The notes under the pieces were generated by a model. That model was not told the DNA's origin. It was given only the letters and a program-made list of their open reading frames with translations, and searched no databases. The translations under genes and the position numbers were made by a program. A stretch of DNA of 64,000 nucleotides from Hymenobacter nivis (GTDB lineage Bacteria; Bacteroidota; Bacteroidia; Cytophagales; Hymenobacteraceae), in the NCBI RefSeq assembly GCF_003149515.1, contig NZ_CP029145.1, forward strand, positions 2,480,001 through 2,544,000. The letters are read 5' to 3'. Below, in pieces: positions 26,019 to 34,104 of the stretch (positions are counted from its first letter, which is position 1; every line of letters starts with the position of its first letter).

Positions 26019-27362
26019 TTGGAAATTCTCGTTATGGCCGGCCAGCTGCTGCTGGGCCTGTCGCTGTTGGTAGGCTTGCACGAATTCGGCCACTTCGCCT
26101 TCGCCAAGCTGTTTAAGATTCGGGTCGATAAGTTCTACATCTTCTTCGACTTCCTGTTTCCGCTGCCGGCGGTGATGAACTTCGCTCTGGTCAAGAAAAA
26201 AATCGGCGAGACGGAGTACGGGATCGGCTGGTTCCCCCTGGGCGGCTACGTCCAAATCCACGGGATGATTGACGAAACCCAGGACGCCGATGCCCTGGCC
26301 GGCCCCCCGCAGCCCGACGAGTTTCGCTCGAAACCGGCTTGGCAGCGCCTGTTGGTGATGCTCGGCGGCATCATCATGAACGTGATTACCGGCATCGTCA
26401 TTTTCTCGGCCATCACCCTGTACTATGGCGAAAACTACCTGCCCGCTTCCGAGGCCCGCTACGGCATCCTGCCTAACGGCCTGGGCCGCAGCATGGGCTT
26501 CCGCACCGGCGATAAGATCGTGAAGATCAACGGCCGGCCCTTCGCCGAGTTCGACGAGGTGTACAAGCCCGACGTGCTGCTGGGCTCACATTCCTACTTC
26601 ACCGTGGAGCGCGGCAGCCAGTTGGTAGACGTAAACGTGCCAGCCAACTTCATGGATCACTTCGCCCAGCAGAAAGACAGCCTGTTTGTGCGGCCCCGCG
26701 AGCCTTTCACCGTGGGCCGCGTAGTGGCCGGCAACCCGGCCGCCGAAGCGGGCCTCAAGCCCGGCGACCGCATCGTGGCCATCGCGGGCAAGCCCATCCA
26801 GTTTTTTGACGAGCTGCAGGCCGCCCTGGTGGCCAACGCCGGCAAGAAGACCACCCTCGCCGTGGAGCGCGACGGCCAGCCCTTGACCCTGACGGCGGCC
26901 GTGACGGCCGCAGGCAAGCTCGGCTTCGAGCCCAAACCTACCATGCACTTCGAGCAGCGCCAGTACACCTTGGCCCAGGCCGTGCCAGCGGGCGTCAGCA
27001 AAGCCTTTGGCGTCATCAGCCTACAAGGCCGCGCCATTGCCAAGATTTTCCGCGGCGAAGCCAAGGCCTCGGAGAGCCTCGGGGGCCCCGTGGAAATTGC
27101 CCAGCAGTACGGCGGGCAGTGGGATTGGCAGCGCTTCTGGGGCCTCACCGGCGGCCTGAGCATGGTACTGGCCTTCATGAACTTACTGCCCATCCCAGCC
27201 CTCGACGGCGGCCACGTGGTGTTCCTGCTCTACGAAATGATTGCCCGCCGCAAGCCATCCGACAAGTTCCTGGGCGTAGCCCAGCAAATCGGTACGGTCC
27301 TGATCCTGATGCTGATGGCCTACGTCATCATCCTCAAGCCGCTGCTCAAGGCAATCCACTAA
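26019..27362 (+). CDS. rseP: Site-2 protease RseP
   Basis: 447 residues. The zinc protease motif HEFGH is at residues 21-25 and the second catalytic motif MNLLPIPALDGGH near 387-399. A PDZ domain lies in the middle (RVVAGNPAAEAGLKPGDRIV), with four transmembrane helices overall. It cleaves transmembrane anti-sigma factors. The likely start is TTG at 26019 (MEILVMAGQ), which matches the usual N-terminus of Bacteroidota RseP; ATG at 26034 is the alternative. It follows dxr, a common order in this phylum. Confidence 0.95.
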   Translation: MEILVMAGQLLLGLSLLVGLHEFGHFAFAKLFKIRVDKFYIFFDFLFPLPAVMNFALVKKKIGETEYGIGWFPLGGYVQIHGMIDETQDADALAGPPQPDEFRSKPAWQRLLVMLGGIIMNVITGIVIFSAITLYYGENYLPASEARYGILPNGLGRSMGFRTGDKIVKINGRPFAEFDEVYKPDVLLGSHSYFTVERGSQLVDVNVPANFMDHFAQQKDSLFVRPREPFTVGRVVAGNPAAEAGLKPGDRIVAIAGKPIQFFDELQAALVANAGKKTTLAVERDGQPLTLTAAVTAAGKLGFEPKPTMHFEQRQYTLAQAVPAGVSKAFGVISLQGRAIAKIFRGEAKASESLGGPVEIAQQYGGQWDWQRFWGLTGGLSMVLAFMNLLPIPALDGGHVVFLLYEMIARRKPSDKFLGVAQQIGTVLILMLMAYVIILKPLLKAIH

Positions 27363-27400
27363 AAACGAACGGCTTTATTGCCGCTTTTCATCCTCGTTAG

Positions 27401-27490
27401 GCCGTCATGCTAAGCGTAGCCGAAGCATCTTTTCCGCCCAAGTAATTTTTTACTCAGCGGGAGAGATGCTTCGCTGCGCGCTGCACGACG
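27401..27490. repeat. Family A palindromic repeat, copy 1
   Basis: About 90 bp: GCCGTCATGCTAAGC..GAAGCATCTTTTCCGC, a short AT spacer, then GCGGGAGAGATGCTTCGCTG..CACGACG. It lies just after rseP and may act as its terminator. It is one of six full copies in the window. Confidence 0.85.
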
Positions 27491-27540
27491 TTATTTTTGT
27501 GCTGTTTTTTATTTAGGAACAACTTTAAACCCTTCCGCCC

Positions 27541-28050
27541 ATGCTGTCCTTTGCGCCGTTGCTCGGTTTGGTTTTGACGTTGCTGGCCCCTCCCGCGCCC
27601 AGTAGCCCGAAGTTGCACGCCTACCACGCCAGCATCACGGAGCTGCGCTACAACGCGGCCAAGCAGCAGCTGGAACTGGCTACCAAAGTCTTCACCGACG
27701 ACTTTGAGAAGGGCCTGTCGGAAGGCCGCCCGGCGCACGTGGACTTGCAAACGGCGGGGCCCACCGGGGCCCTCATAGCTGCTGATTATCTGCGCCGCAC
27801 GCTGGTGCTGCACACGCCCGCCGGGGCCCCGCTGCCGCTGCAATTCATTGGCATGCAGCCCGAAAAGGATTCGTACTGGCTGTATTGCAAAGCGGCCGTG
27901 CCGGGCAAAACGACAGGCGTGCAAGTGCGCAATTCCTTGCTGCTCGATTCCTTCGCCGACCAGATGAACATCGTGAACCTGGAAGCCAACGGCAAGAAAT
28001 CCAGCGCCCTGCTGCGCCAGGGCCACGAGCAGGAAACGCTGAGTTGGTAG
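27541..28050 (+). CDS. DUF6702 family protein
   Basis: 169 residues with a short hydrophobic N-terminus (MLSFAPLLGLVLTLLAPPAP) that may be a signal peptide, then a beta-rich body with KLHAYHASITELRYNAAKQQ and ELATKVFTDDFEKGLS. This is the pattern of DUF6702 proteins (HxYHxS..E and KxFTDDxE motifs), common in Bacteroidota. The conserved motif MQPEKDSYWLYCKAAV is also present. Function unknown; probably periplasmic. Confidence 0.75.
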   Translation: MLSFAPLLGLVLTLLAPPAPSSPKLHAYHASITELRYNAAKQQLELATKVFTDDFEKGLSEGRPAHVDLQTAGPTGALIAADYLRRTLVLHTPAGAPLPLQFIGMQPEKDSYWLYCKAAVPGKTTGVQVRNSLLLDSFADQMNIVNLEANGKKSSALLRQGHEQETLSW

Positions 28051-28053
28051 CAA

Positions 28054-28148
28054 GTAGCGCGGACTTTATAGTCCGCGGCTCCCGCTTCGTCCTGCCAGTA
28101 ATCGTTCGGCGACCGTTCAACCGCGCGGACTCGCAGAGTCCACGCTAC
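28054..28148. repeat. Family B palindromic repeat, copy 1
   Basis: GTAGCGCGGACTTTATAGTC and CGCGG, then GCTCCCGCTTCGTCCTGCC, then the inverted arm CGCGCGGACTCGCAGAGTCC and ACGCTAC. The same units recur in expanded form at 46382-46612 and as a fragment at 50227-50254. It lies in a convergent gap. Confidence 0.8.
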
Positions 28149-28157
28149 GGCCCGGCG

Positions 28158-28823
28158 CTACTGATCCAGCGCCTCGCGCAAAAAGCCGCAGAACGGCACC
28201 AGGGCCCCCAGCCGCGCCAGCACGTAGCCACGAAAATCCTGTTGGGCCAATGCTTCGGCGTCCGGTATTTCCTGGCTGATGATGAAGCTCTTATGCTTCA
28301 GGAATTCGATTTCGGGGTGGGCGGGGTCGTAGCCAGCGGGGGCTTTTTTGAGGCGGTCACCGCCCAGGCCGGCGAAGTATTGGCGGAAGCCGGGGGCCCC
28401 CAGCACGGCGCGCAGGCCAGCAGCATTGTAGTCGATTTCCTGACGGATGATGGCCAGCTGCGCTTTGTCGGGCTGATAGAGGCCGGCGGCCACCAGCGTA
28501 CCGCCGGGGCCCACCTGCACGTAGTAGCCGGGCGCGTCGACGTCTTTGCCCGCGCTGGCGGTGAAGTAGGCAGAAAAGTGCGTTTTGTAGGGGTCTTTGT
28601 TCTTCGAGAAGCGCACGTCGCGGTAGATGCGAAACACGCTGGTACGGCCCAGGGGCCCCGCCAGCGCCGGGTCGAGCCGGTTCAATGCCTGCCGCCAGAA
28701 GGCGGCATCTTCCTCAAAATCAGCCCGAAGGCGGGTGTACTCGGCCTTGCGCTCCTGGAACCAGGCGCGGTCGTTGTGCGCGGCCAGACCGGCAAGGAAA
28801 TCAAAAAGCGGGGAAAGCTGCAT
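28158..28823 (-). CDS. DUF2461 family protein
   Basis: 221 residues from MQLSPLFDFLAGLAAHNDRA. It has the DUF2461/TIGR02453 hallmarks: FLxxLxxHNxRxWF at the start, RIYRDVRFSKNKDPYKTHFS in the middle, and LVAAGLYQPDK. Members are widespread, soluble and of unknown function. The start at 28823 is set by this conserved N-terminus; an upstream in-frame extension is not family-like. Confidence 0.9.
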   Translation of the reverse strand: MQLSPLFDFLAGLAAHNDRAWFQERKAEYTRLRADFEEDAAFWRQALNRLDPALAGPLGRTSVFRIYRDVRFSKNKDPYKTHFSAYFTASAGKDVDAPGYYVQVGPGGTLVAAGLYQPDKAQLAIIRQEIDYNAAGLRAVLGAPGFRQYFAGLGGDRLKKAPAGYDPAHPEIEFLKHKSFIISQEIPDAEALAQQDFRGYVLARLGALVPFCGFLREALDQ

Positions 28824-29059
28824 GGGCGTACCAACGAAAAACGGGGCCCCGCGGCCAACTAGCCGGGGGCCCGCAAAATAGCAGCGGCCGGCCGGCGTTG
28901 TATCACTCAAGGGCGAGGCAGGGCTTAAATCCGCTGATAACTACCTGAACGTCATGCTCACCTGACGTTCTACGTTTTAACCAGGTGGCCCCATACATAG
29001 GGCCCTGCGGTTGGCCCGGTTTTCGTTTACCTGGCGTCTACGCTGCTTTTTTTGCACCC

Positions 29060-30187
29060 ATGAAGATTCCCATTTTTCCCCTGCGCCTGCTCGTGCTACC
29101 ACTGTTGCTGCTGGCCAGCGCGGCCAGCGCCCAGCGCCCTACCGACCTTTGGTACTTCGGCCAGCAGGCCGGCTTACGCTTCGCCGACGGGGCCCCCACG
29201 CCCTTGCTCGACGGCAAGATGAGCACCTACGAGGGCTGCGCCGTGGCCACTACTGGCAAGGGCGAGCTACTGTTTTATACCAACGGCATCAGCGTCTGGA
29301 ACCGCGAGCACAAAATAATGCCCAACGGCCAACACCTAATGGGCGGCACCAGCGCCACGGGCCCCGGCAGCAGCACACAGTCGGCGCTAATTGTACCCGA
29401 CCCGGGCTCGGGCAATTTGTTCTACATCTTTACGGTAGCCCCGCAGGGCGGGCGCGACGGCCTGCGCTACTCGCTGCTGGACATGACGCGCGCCGATGGC
29501 CTCGGCGACCTGCCCCGCACCAACCTGCTGCTGGTGCAGCCCGTGGCCGAGAAGCTGGCCGCCGTGCGCCACGCCAACGGCCGCGACACCTGGGTGCTGG
29601 CCCACCGCTGGAACTCCAGCGCTTTTGTGGCCTACCTCGTCACGCCCGATGGTGTGCAGGGCAACAAGCCAGTGCTCAGCAGCGTGGGCAGCGTGAACTC
29701 GGGGCCCGGCCGCAACGCCATCGGGGCCCTGAAGTTCTCGCCCGACGGCCGCCATGTGGCCGCGGCGCTATGGCGCGAAAACAATAAGTTTGAGGTGTAC
29801 GACTTCGACCGCAGCACCGGCAAGGTCAGCAACGCCCGCAGCTACGGGCCCTACGCCGAGGCCTACGGCGTCGAGTTTTCGCCCGACGGCAGCAAGCTCT
29901 ACGGCAGCTGCAACGGCACGGGCGGCGGCGAAACCCAGATTTGGCAGTTCGACCTGGCCAAGAAAGGCGCCGCCACGCTGGTGGGCCGCTCGGCCAACCG
30001 CAAGATCGGGGCCCTGCAACGGGGCCCCGACGGCAAAATCTACGTGGCCCGCGAGGACAACCCCAGCCTCGGCGTCGTGCAAATGCCCAATGCTGCCGGC
30101 AAAGCGTGCCAGTACGTCGATGATGGCCTTAAGCTGGGCGGCCGGCGCAGTAAATTGGGGCTACCCAACTTCGTGGTAGTGCCCTAA
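29060..30187 (+). CDS. Secreted beta-propeller-like protein
   Basis: 375 residues with a signal peptide (MKIPIFPLRLLVLPLLLLAS..ASAQ). The body carries propeller-type repeats: TDLWYFGQQAGLRFADGAP at the N-terminus, then IGALKFSPDGRHVAAALW and AYGVEFSPDGSKLYGSC, then ALQRGPDGKIYVARED. The opening matches the N-terminal region often found in Bacteroidota gliding-motility/T9SS-associated surface proteins, but there is no T9SS C-terminal sorting domain here. Probably periplasmic or surface-exposed. Confidence 0.8.
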   Translation: MKIPIFPLRLLVLPLLLLASAASAQRPTDLWYFGQQAGLRFADGAPTPLLDGKMSTYEGCAVATTGKGELLFYTNGISVWNREHKIMPNGQHLMGGTSATGPGSSTQSALIVPDPGSGNLFYIFTVAPQGGRDGLRYSLLDMTRADGLGDLPRTNLLLVQPVAEKLAAVRHANGRDTWVLAHRWNSSAFVAYLVTPDGVQGNKPVLSSVGSVNSGPGRNAIGALKFSPDGRHVAAALWRENNKFEVYDFDRSTGKVSNARSYGPYAEAYGVEFSPDGSKLYGSCNGTGGGETQIWQFDLAKKGAATLVGRSANRKIGALQRGPDGKIYVAREDNPSLGVVQMPNAAGKACQYVDDGLKLGGRRSKLGLPNFVVVP

Positions 30188-30374
30188 AAGCTGTTAGCTG
30201 TTGTTCTTATTGATTTTGAAGCTTTTTAGGAAGTCTGGAAATTCAAAATTGAACGTCATGCTCATCTGGCAATTTCCTAAACAGCTTCTTTAATGCGGTG
30301 GCGCGATACCAAGCAACGGCACGCTTTTTTCTTAAGCGTAGTTACCATTCGCGCCATTCGTTCTCGTTTTTGCC

Positions 30375-31133
30375 ATGAATAAATCTTCCTTTTTCGCGTT
30401 GCTGCTGGCCCTTTCGGGGGCCTCGCTGGGGGCCCAGGCCCAGTTTTCGCTACCCAAAATCGGTGGCTTCAAGCTGCCCACGCTGGGCAAAACCACCCCG
30501 GCCACCAGCACCACCGGCGTGCCCGCGGGCGTGAGCAGCACCGAGGCGGCCAGCGGCCTCAAGGAGGCTCTCATCCAGGGCATCAGCAAGGGCGCCGACC
30601 TGGCTTCCAAAACCGATGGTTTCAACCTCAACAGCCTGATTCGCATCCCGTTCCCGCCCGATGCGCAGCGCGTGGCCACCACGTTGCGCAGCATCGGGCT
30701 GGGCAGCCAGGTCGATAAATTTGAGCTGTCGCTGAACCGCGGGGCCGAGGACGCGGCCAAGAGCGCCAAGCCCATTTTCCTGAACGCCATCAAAAGCCTG
30801 TCGTTCAGCGACGTGTGGGGCATCCTCACCGGCCCGAAAGATGCGGCCACGCAGTACCTAAAGCGCACCACCACCACGCAGCTCACCACGGCCTTCCAGC
30901 CCATCATGCAGCAGAGCCTTGATAAAGTGGACGCTACCAAGTATTACACCGGCCTCACCACGCGCTACAACCAACTGCCGCTCGTGACGCCTGTGCAAAC
31001 CAACCTCAACCAATACGCCACCAGCAAGGCCATCGACGGCCTTTTCACGCTCATCGCCCAGCAGGAAGCCGACATCCGCGAAAACCCCGTGGCCCGCACC
31101 ACCGCCCTGCTAAAAAAGGTATTCGGCGGCTAA
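30375..31133 (+). CDS. DUF4197 family protein
   Basis: 252 residues with a signal peptide (MNKSSFFALLLALSGASLGAQA). The mature part is helical and matches DUF4197: EAASGLKEALIQGISKGADL, IRIPFPPDAQRVATTLRSIG, and LFTLIAQQEADIRENPVART near the end. Function unknown, probably periplasmic. A Thr/Ser/Pro-rich linker follows the signal peptide. Confidence 0.9.
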   Translation: MNKSSFFALLLALSGASLGAQAQFSLPKIGGFKLPTLGKTTPATSTTGVPAGVSSTEAASGLKEALIQGISKGADLASKTDGFNLNSLIRIPFPPDAQRVATTLRSIGLGSQVDKFELSLNRGAEDAAKSAKPIFLNAIKSLSFSDVWGILTGPKDAATQYLKRTTTTQLTTAFQPIMQQSLDKVDATKYYTGLTTRYNQLPLVTPVQTNLNQYATSKAIDGLFTLIAQQEADIRENPVARTTALLKKVFGG

Positions 31134-31171
31134 AGAATGTGGCGCGGCCTTTGGTCTTTGAGGCCCCGGTA

Positions 31172-31276
31172 GGCCGTCATGCCCATCTGGCGTCCACGCA
31201 GTGAGGCATCTCTTTCACGCAAGTAATCAGGATTTACTGCCGCGAGAGAGACGCTTCACTGCGTTCTGCACGGCGG
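31172..31276. repeat. Family A palindromic repeat, copy 2
   Basis: A diverged copy: GGCCGTCATGCCCATCTGGC..GAGGCATCTCTTTCACG, spacer, CGAGAGAGACGCTTCACTGC..GCACGGCGG. It lies between the DUF4197 gene and meaB. Confidence 0.8.
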
Positions 31277-31335
31277 TCTATTCTGTTGTTTATATCCAGT
31301 TGCGACAGCGGGCCAAACCGTATTAGCCGGTAAGT

Positions 31336-32352
31336 TTGCGGGGCCTAACCACTGCCCCCGCCCCTACCTTGCCCGCCCCCCGCCTTTCCGCTGCTGCTTT
31401 TGTTGAGGGATTACTAGCCGGGCAGCGCGGCGTGCTGAGCCGCGCCATTACGCTGGTGGAAAGCACGTTGCCCGCCGACCGGGTCCTGAGCCAGGAGGTG
31501 CTGCAAGCCGTGCTGCCGTGCACCGGACGCAGCCTGCGCATCGGCATCACAGGCGTGCCGGGCGTCGGCAAAAGCACGTTTATTGAGGCCCTGGGGCGCC
31601 ACGTGGTGGGAACGTTGGGCAAAAAACTGGCCGTGCTGGCCGTTGACCCCAGCAGCCAGCGCGGCGGCGGCAGCATTCTGGGCGACAAAACCCGGATGCC
31701 GTGGCTATCGGCTCACCCGGCGGTGTTCGTGCGGCCCTCGCCGGCCGGCACCAGCCTGGGGGGCGTCACGCGGGCCACCCGCGAGGCGCTGCTGTTGTGC
31801 GAGGCGGCGGGCCACGACGTCATTTTCGTCGAAACCGTGGGCGTGGGGCAGTCCGAAACCGCCGTGCACGGCCTGGTCGATTTCTTCCTGCTGCTGCTGC
31901 TGGCCGGCGCCGGCGACGAGCTTCAGGGCCTCAAGCGCGGCATTATGGAAATGGCTGATGCGCTGTGCATCACCAAGGCCGACCATGCCAACGAGCAGGC
32001 CGCCCGCCGCGCCCGCGTCGATTACCAGAGCGCGCTGCACCTGTTCCCGCCCGCGCCCTCGGGCCAGGTGGTACCGGTGCTGCTCACCTCCGCCGTCACC
32101 GGCGCCGGCCTGCCCGAAACCTGGGCCACCATCGAAACCTACGCCGCCACGGCCCAGGCCAGCGGCTACTTCGCGCAGCGCCGGGCCGAGCAGCAGCTTC
32201 AATGGTTTGAGGAGGCCGTGCAGCAGGCCCTGGCGGCGCAGTTCTACGGCCGGGCGGGCGTGTGGGGGGCCCTGCCGGGCGTGCGCGCCGCCGTAGCAGC
32301 CGGGCAGCTCACGCCCTGGGCCGCGGCAGAACGGCTGCTAGGGGCAGAGTAG
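31336..32352 (+). CDS. meaB: Methylmalonyl-CoA mutase-associated GTPase MeaB
   Basis: 338 residues of the MeaB/ArgK G3E-GTPase family. P-loop GVPGVGKSTF near 75-84, VDPSSQRGGGSILGDKTRM as the switch region, VETVGVGQSE as Walker B/switch III, and the specificity motif ITKAD. MeaB protects and loads adenosylcobalamin on the mutase encoded at 16451-20556. There is no in-frame ATG or GTG near the N-terminus; TTG at 31336 or TTG at 31369 must be the start. A TAG lies in frame at 31324. Confidence 0.92.
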   Translation: MRGLTTAPAPTLPAPRLSAAAFVEGLLAGQRGVLSRAITLVESTLPADRVLSQEVLQAVLPCTGRSLRIGITGVPGVGKSTFIEALGRHVVGTLGKKLAVLAVDPSSQRGGGSILGDKTRMPWLSAHPAVFVRPSPAGTSLGGVTRATREALLLCEAAGHDVIFVETVGVGQSETAVHGLVDFFLLLLLAGAGDELQGLKRGIMEMADALCITKADHANEQAARRARVDYQSALHLFPPAPSGQVVPVLLTSAVTGAGLPETWATIETYAATAQASGYFAQRRAEQQLQWFEEAVQQALAAQFYGRAGVWGALPGVRAAVAAGQLTPWAAAERLLGAE

Positions 32353-32386
32353 CGCGCCGCGGAGCAACCGATGCAAGGCTTTCGGG

Positions 32387-32566
32387 GTTAGCAGTGAACA
32401 GTGGGCAATGCGGGGGCCCCGGGCCGTCATGCTGAGCTTGTCGAAGCATCTCTCCAGCTGACTAAATCAATCAATTTTTTTAGTTGGCGGGAGAGATGCT
32501 TTGGCTGCGCTCAGCATGAAGGTCCGGGGCCCCCGCATTGCCCACTGCTAACTGTTCACTGCTAAC
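32387..32566. repeat. Nested palindrome: family F arms around family A core
   Basis: The outer arms are GTTAGCAGTGAACAGTGGGC.. and ..GCCCACTGCTAACTGTTCAC TGCTAAC. Inside them, GCGGGGGCCCCGG pairs with its complement, and the core 32423-32520 is a family A copy (GTCATGCTGAGCTTGTCGAA.. ..GATGCTTTGGCTGCGCTCAG). The whole 180 bp can fold as one long hairpin between meaB and the carotenoid oxygenase gene. Confidence 0.85.
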
Positions 32567-32577
32567 TGATACTACCC

Positions 32578-34032
32578 ATGCCCGTTCGCCACTACCCGAC
32601 CCTGCACACCTACGTGGAGGCCAACCGCCGCACCACGCCCGAGTACGACGACGTGGCCCTGGAGCTACTGGAAGGGGCCCTGCCGCCCGACCTGGTGGGC
32701 ACACTGCTGCGCAACGGCAACGGCCACTTCGAGCAGCACGGTGTACTGTACAACCACCTGTTCGACGGCGACGGGATGGTGGCGCGGTTCGTGTTCGACG
32801 GGCAGACGGTGCGCTACCGCAACCGCTACGTGCGCACCGATGAGTTCGTGGCCGAGGAGCAGGCCGGGCGGATGCTCTACCGCAGCTTCGGCACCAACCT
32901 GCCCGGGGGCCTACGCACCAACTTCCTCAAAACCAAGTTCAAAAACACCGCCAATACCAGCCTGGTGCAGCACGGCGGCCAGTTGCTGGCCCTGTGGGAA
33001 GGCGGCCTGCCCCACGCCCTCGACCCCGCCACGCTGGCCACCCGCGGCCGCTTCGACTACGGCGGGGTACTGCGCAACCCGTTCTCGTGGCTCGACCGGC
33101 GCATCACGCCCGAACTGCCGTTTTCGGCCCATCCCAAGGTGCACCCCACCACCGGGGTGCTGCACAACTTCGGCACCGTAGCGGGCACCCAGCACCGGCT
33201 GGTACTCTACGAGGTGAGCCCCGCGGGGGAGGCCCGGCTGGCCCACGTGCTGCCCATGCCCGAGGCCACCTTCGCCCACGACTTCGTGCTGACTGAGAGC
33301 GGGCACCAGATTTTTTTTCTGACCCCGGTGGCCTTCGATGTGCTGCGGGCCTTCGCGGGGCTGACCTCGCCGGCGGCCTCCATTAAGGTGAACACCACCC
33401 AGCCGACGCAAATTATCGTGGTGGCCCCGGACGGCGTCGTGCACAGGCTGCATACTGAATTTGGCTTCGTGTTTCACTTCGTGAATGGCTTCCAAGATGC
33501 CGACGGCACGCTGGTGGCCGACGCGCTGCTGCTCGGCAACTACCCCGACTCGGCCAGCATGAAGGCGTACTTGAGCGGCCACCTGCCCGACGACCAGCCC
33601 CAGGCGCGCTTCGTGCGCTTCCGCCTCGACCTGGCCGCCGGCACCGTAGCCCGGCAGTCGCTGTCGGACTGCGAGGGGGAGCTGCCCGAAATCCACCCCG
33701 ACCGCCTGGGCCGCCCCTACCGCTACGCCTGGACCATCGGCCGCCCGCCGGGCCACCCCCTGCCCCTGCTCGACCACCTGCTCAAGCTCGACGTGCAGAC
33801 CGGCGAAGTGCGCCACGCCTACGCCCCCGACACCCTGTGCAGTGAGCCCGTAGTAGTGCCCCGCCCCGGCAGCACCGCCGAAGACGACGGCTACCTGGCC
33901 TACCTGCGCTACTCGGCCGCCACCGACACCACCGATTTAATCGTGGCCGACGCGGCCGATATGCGCCTGCTGGCGCGCCTGCGGCTGCCGCACCACATCC
34001 CGCTAGGGTTTCATGGTATGTGGCTGAAGTAG
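32578..34032 (+). CDS. Carotenoid cleavage oxygenase family protein
   Basis: 484 residues, the size of RPE65/CCD non-haem iron dioxygenases. Candidate iron-ligand histidines sit in SAHPKVHPTTG, MPEATFAHDFVL, FHFVNGFQD and the C-terminal GFHGMW. GNGHFEQHG and FDGDGMVARF match the conserved early segment of the family. It probably cleaves a carotenoid or stilbene-type double bond in the cytoplasm or at the membrane. Hymenobacter strains are pigmented, which fits, but the substrate is unknown. Confidence 0.92.
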   Translation: MPVRHYPTLHTYVEANRRTTPEYDDVALELLEGALPPDLVGTLLRNGNGHFEQHGVLYNHLFDGDGMVARFVFDGQTVRYRNRYVRTDEFVAEEQAGRMLYRSFGTNLPGGLRTNFLKTKFKNTANTSLVQHGGQLLALWEGGLPHALDPATLATRGRFDYGGVLRNPFSWLDRRITPELPFSAHPKVHPTTGVLHNFGTVAGTQHRLVLYEVSPAGEARLAHVLPMPEATFAHDFVLTESGHQIFFLTPVAFDVLRAFAGLTSPAASIKVNTTQPTQIIVVAPDGVVHRLHTEFGFVFHFVNGFQDADGTLVADALLLGNYPDSASMKAYLSGHLPDDQPQARFVRFRLDLAAGTVARQSLSDCEGELPEIHPDRLGRPYRYAWTIGRPPGHPLPLLDHLLKLDVQTGEVRHAYAPDTLCSEPVVVPRPGSTAEDDGYLAYLRYSAATDTTDLIVADAADMRLLARLRLPHHIPLGFHGMWLK

Positions 34033-34104
34033 GGCTACTGAGGAATGAATGGTCGTATGTTTGGCGGAGCACTACTTCCTCCTTTCCGATTTGCCAATCT
34101 TTCA

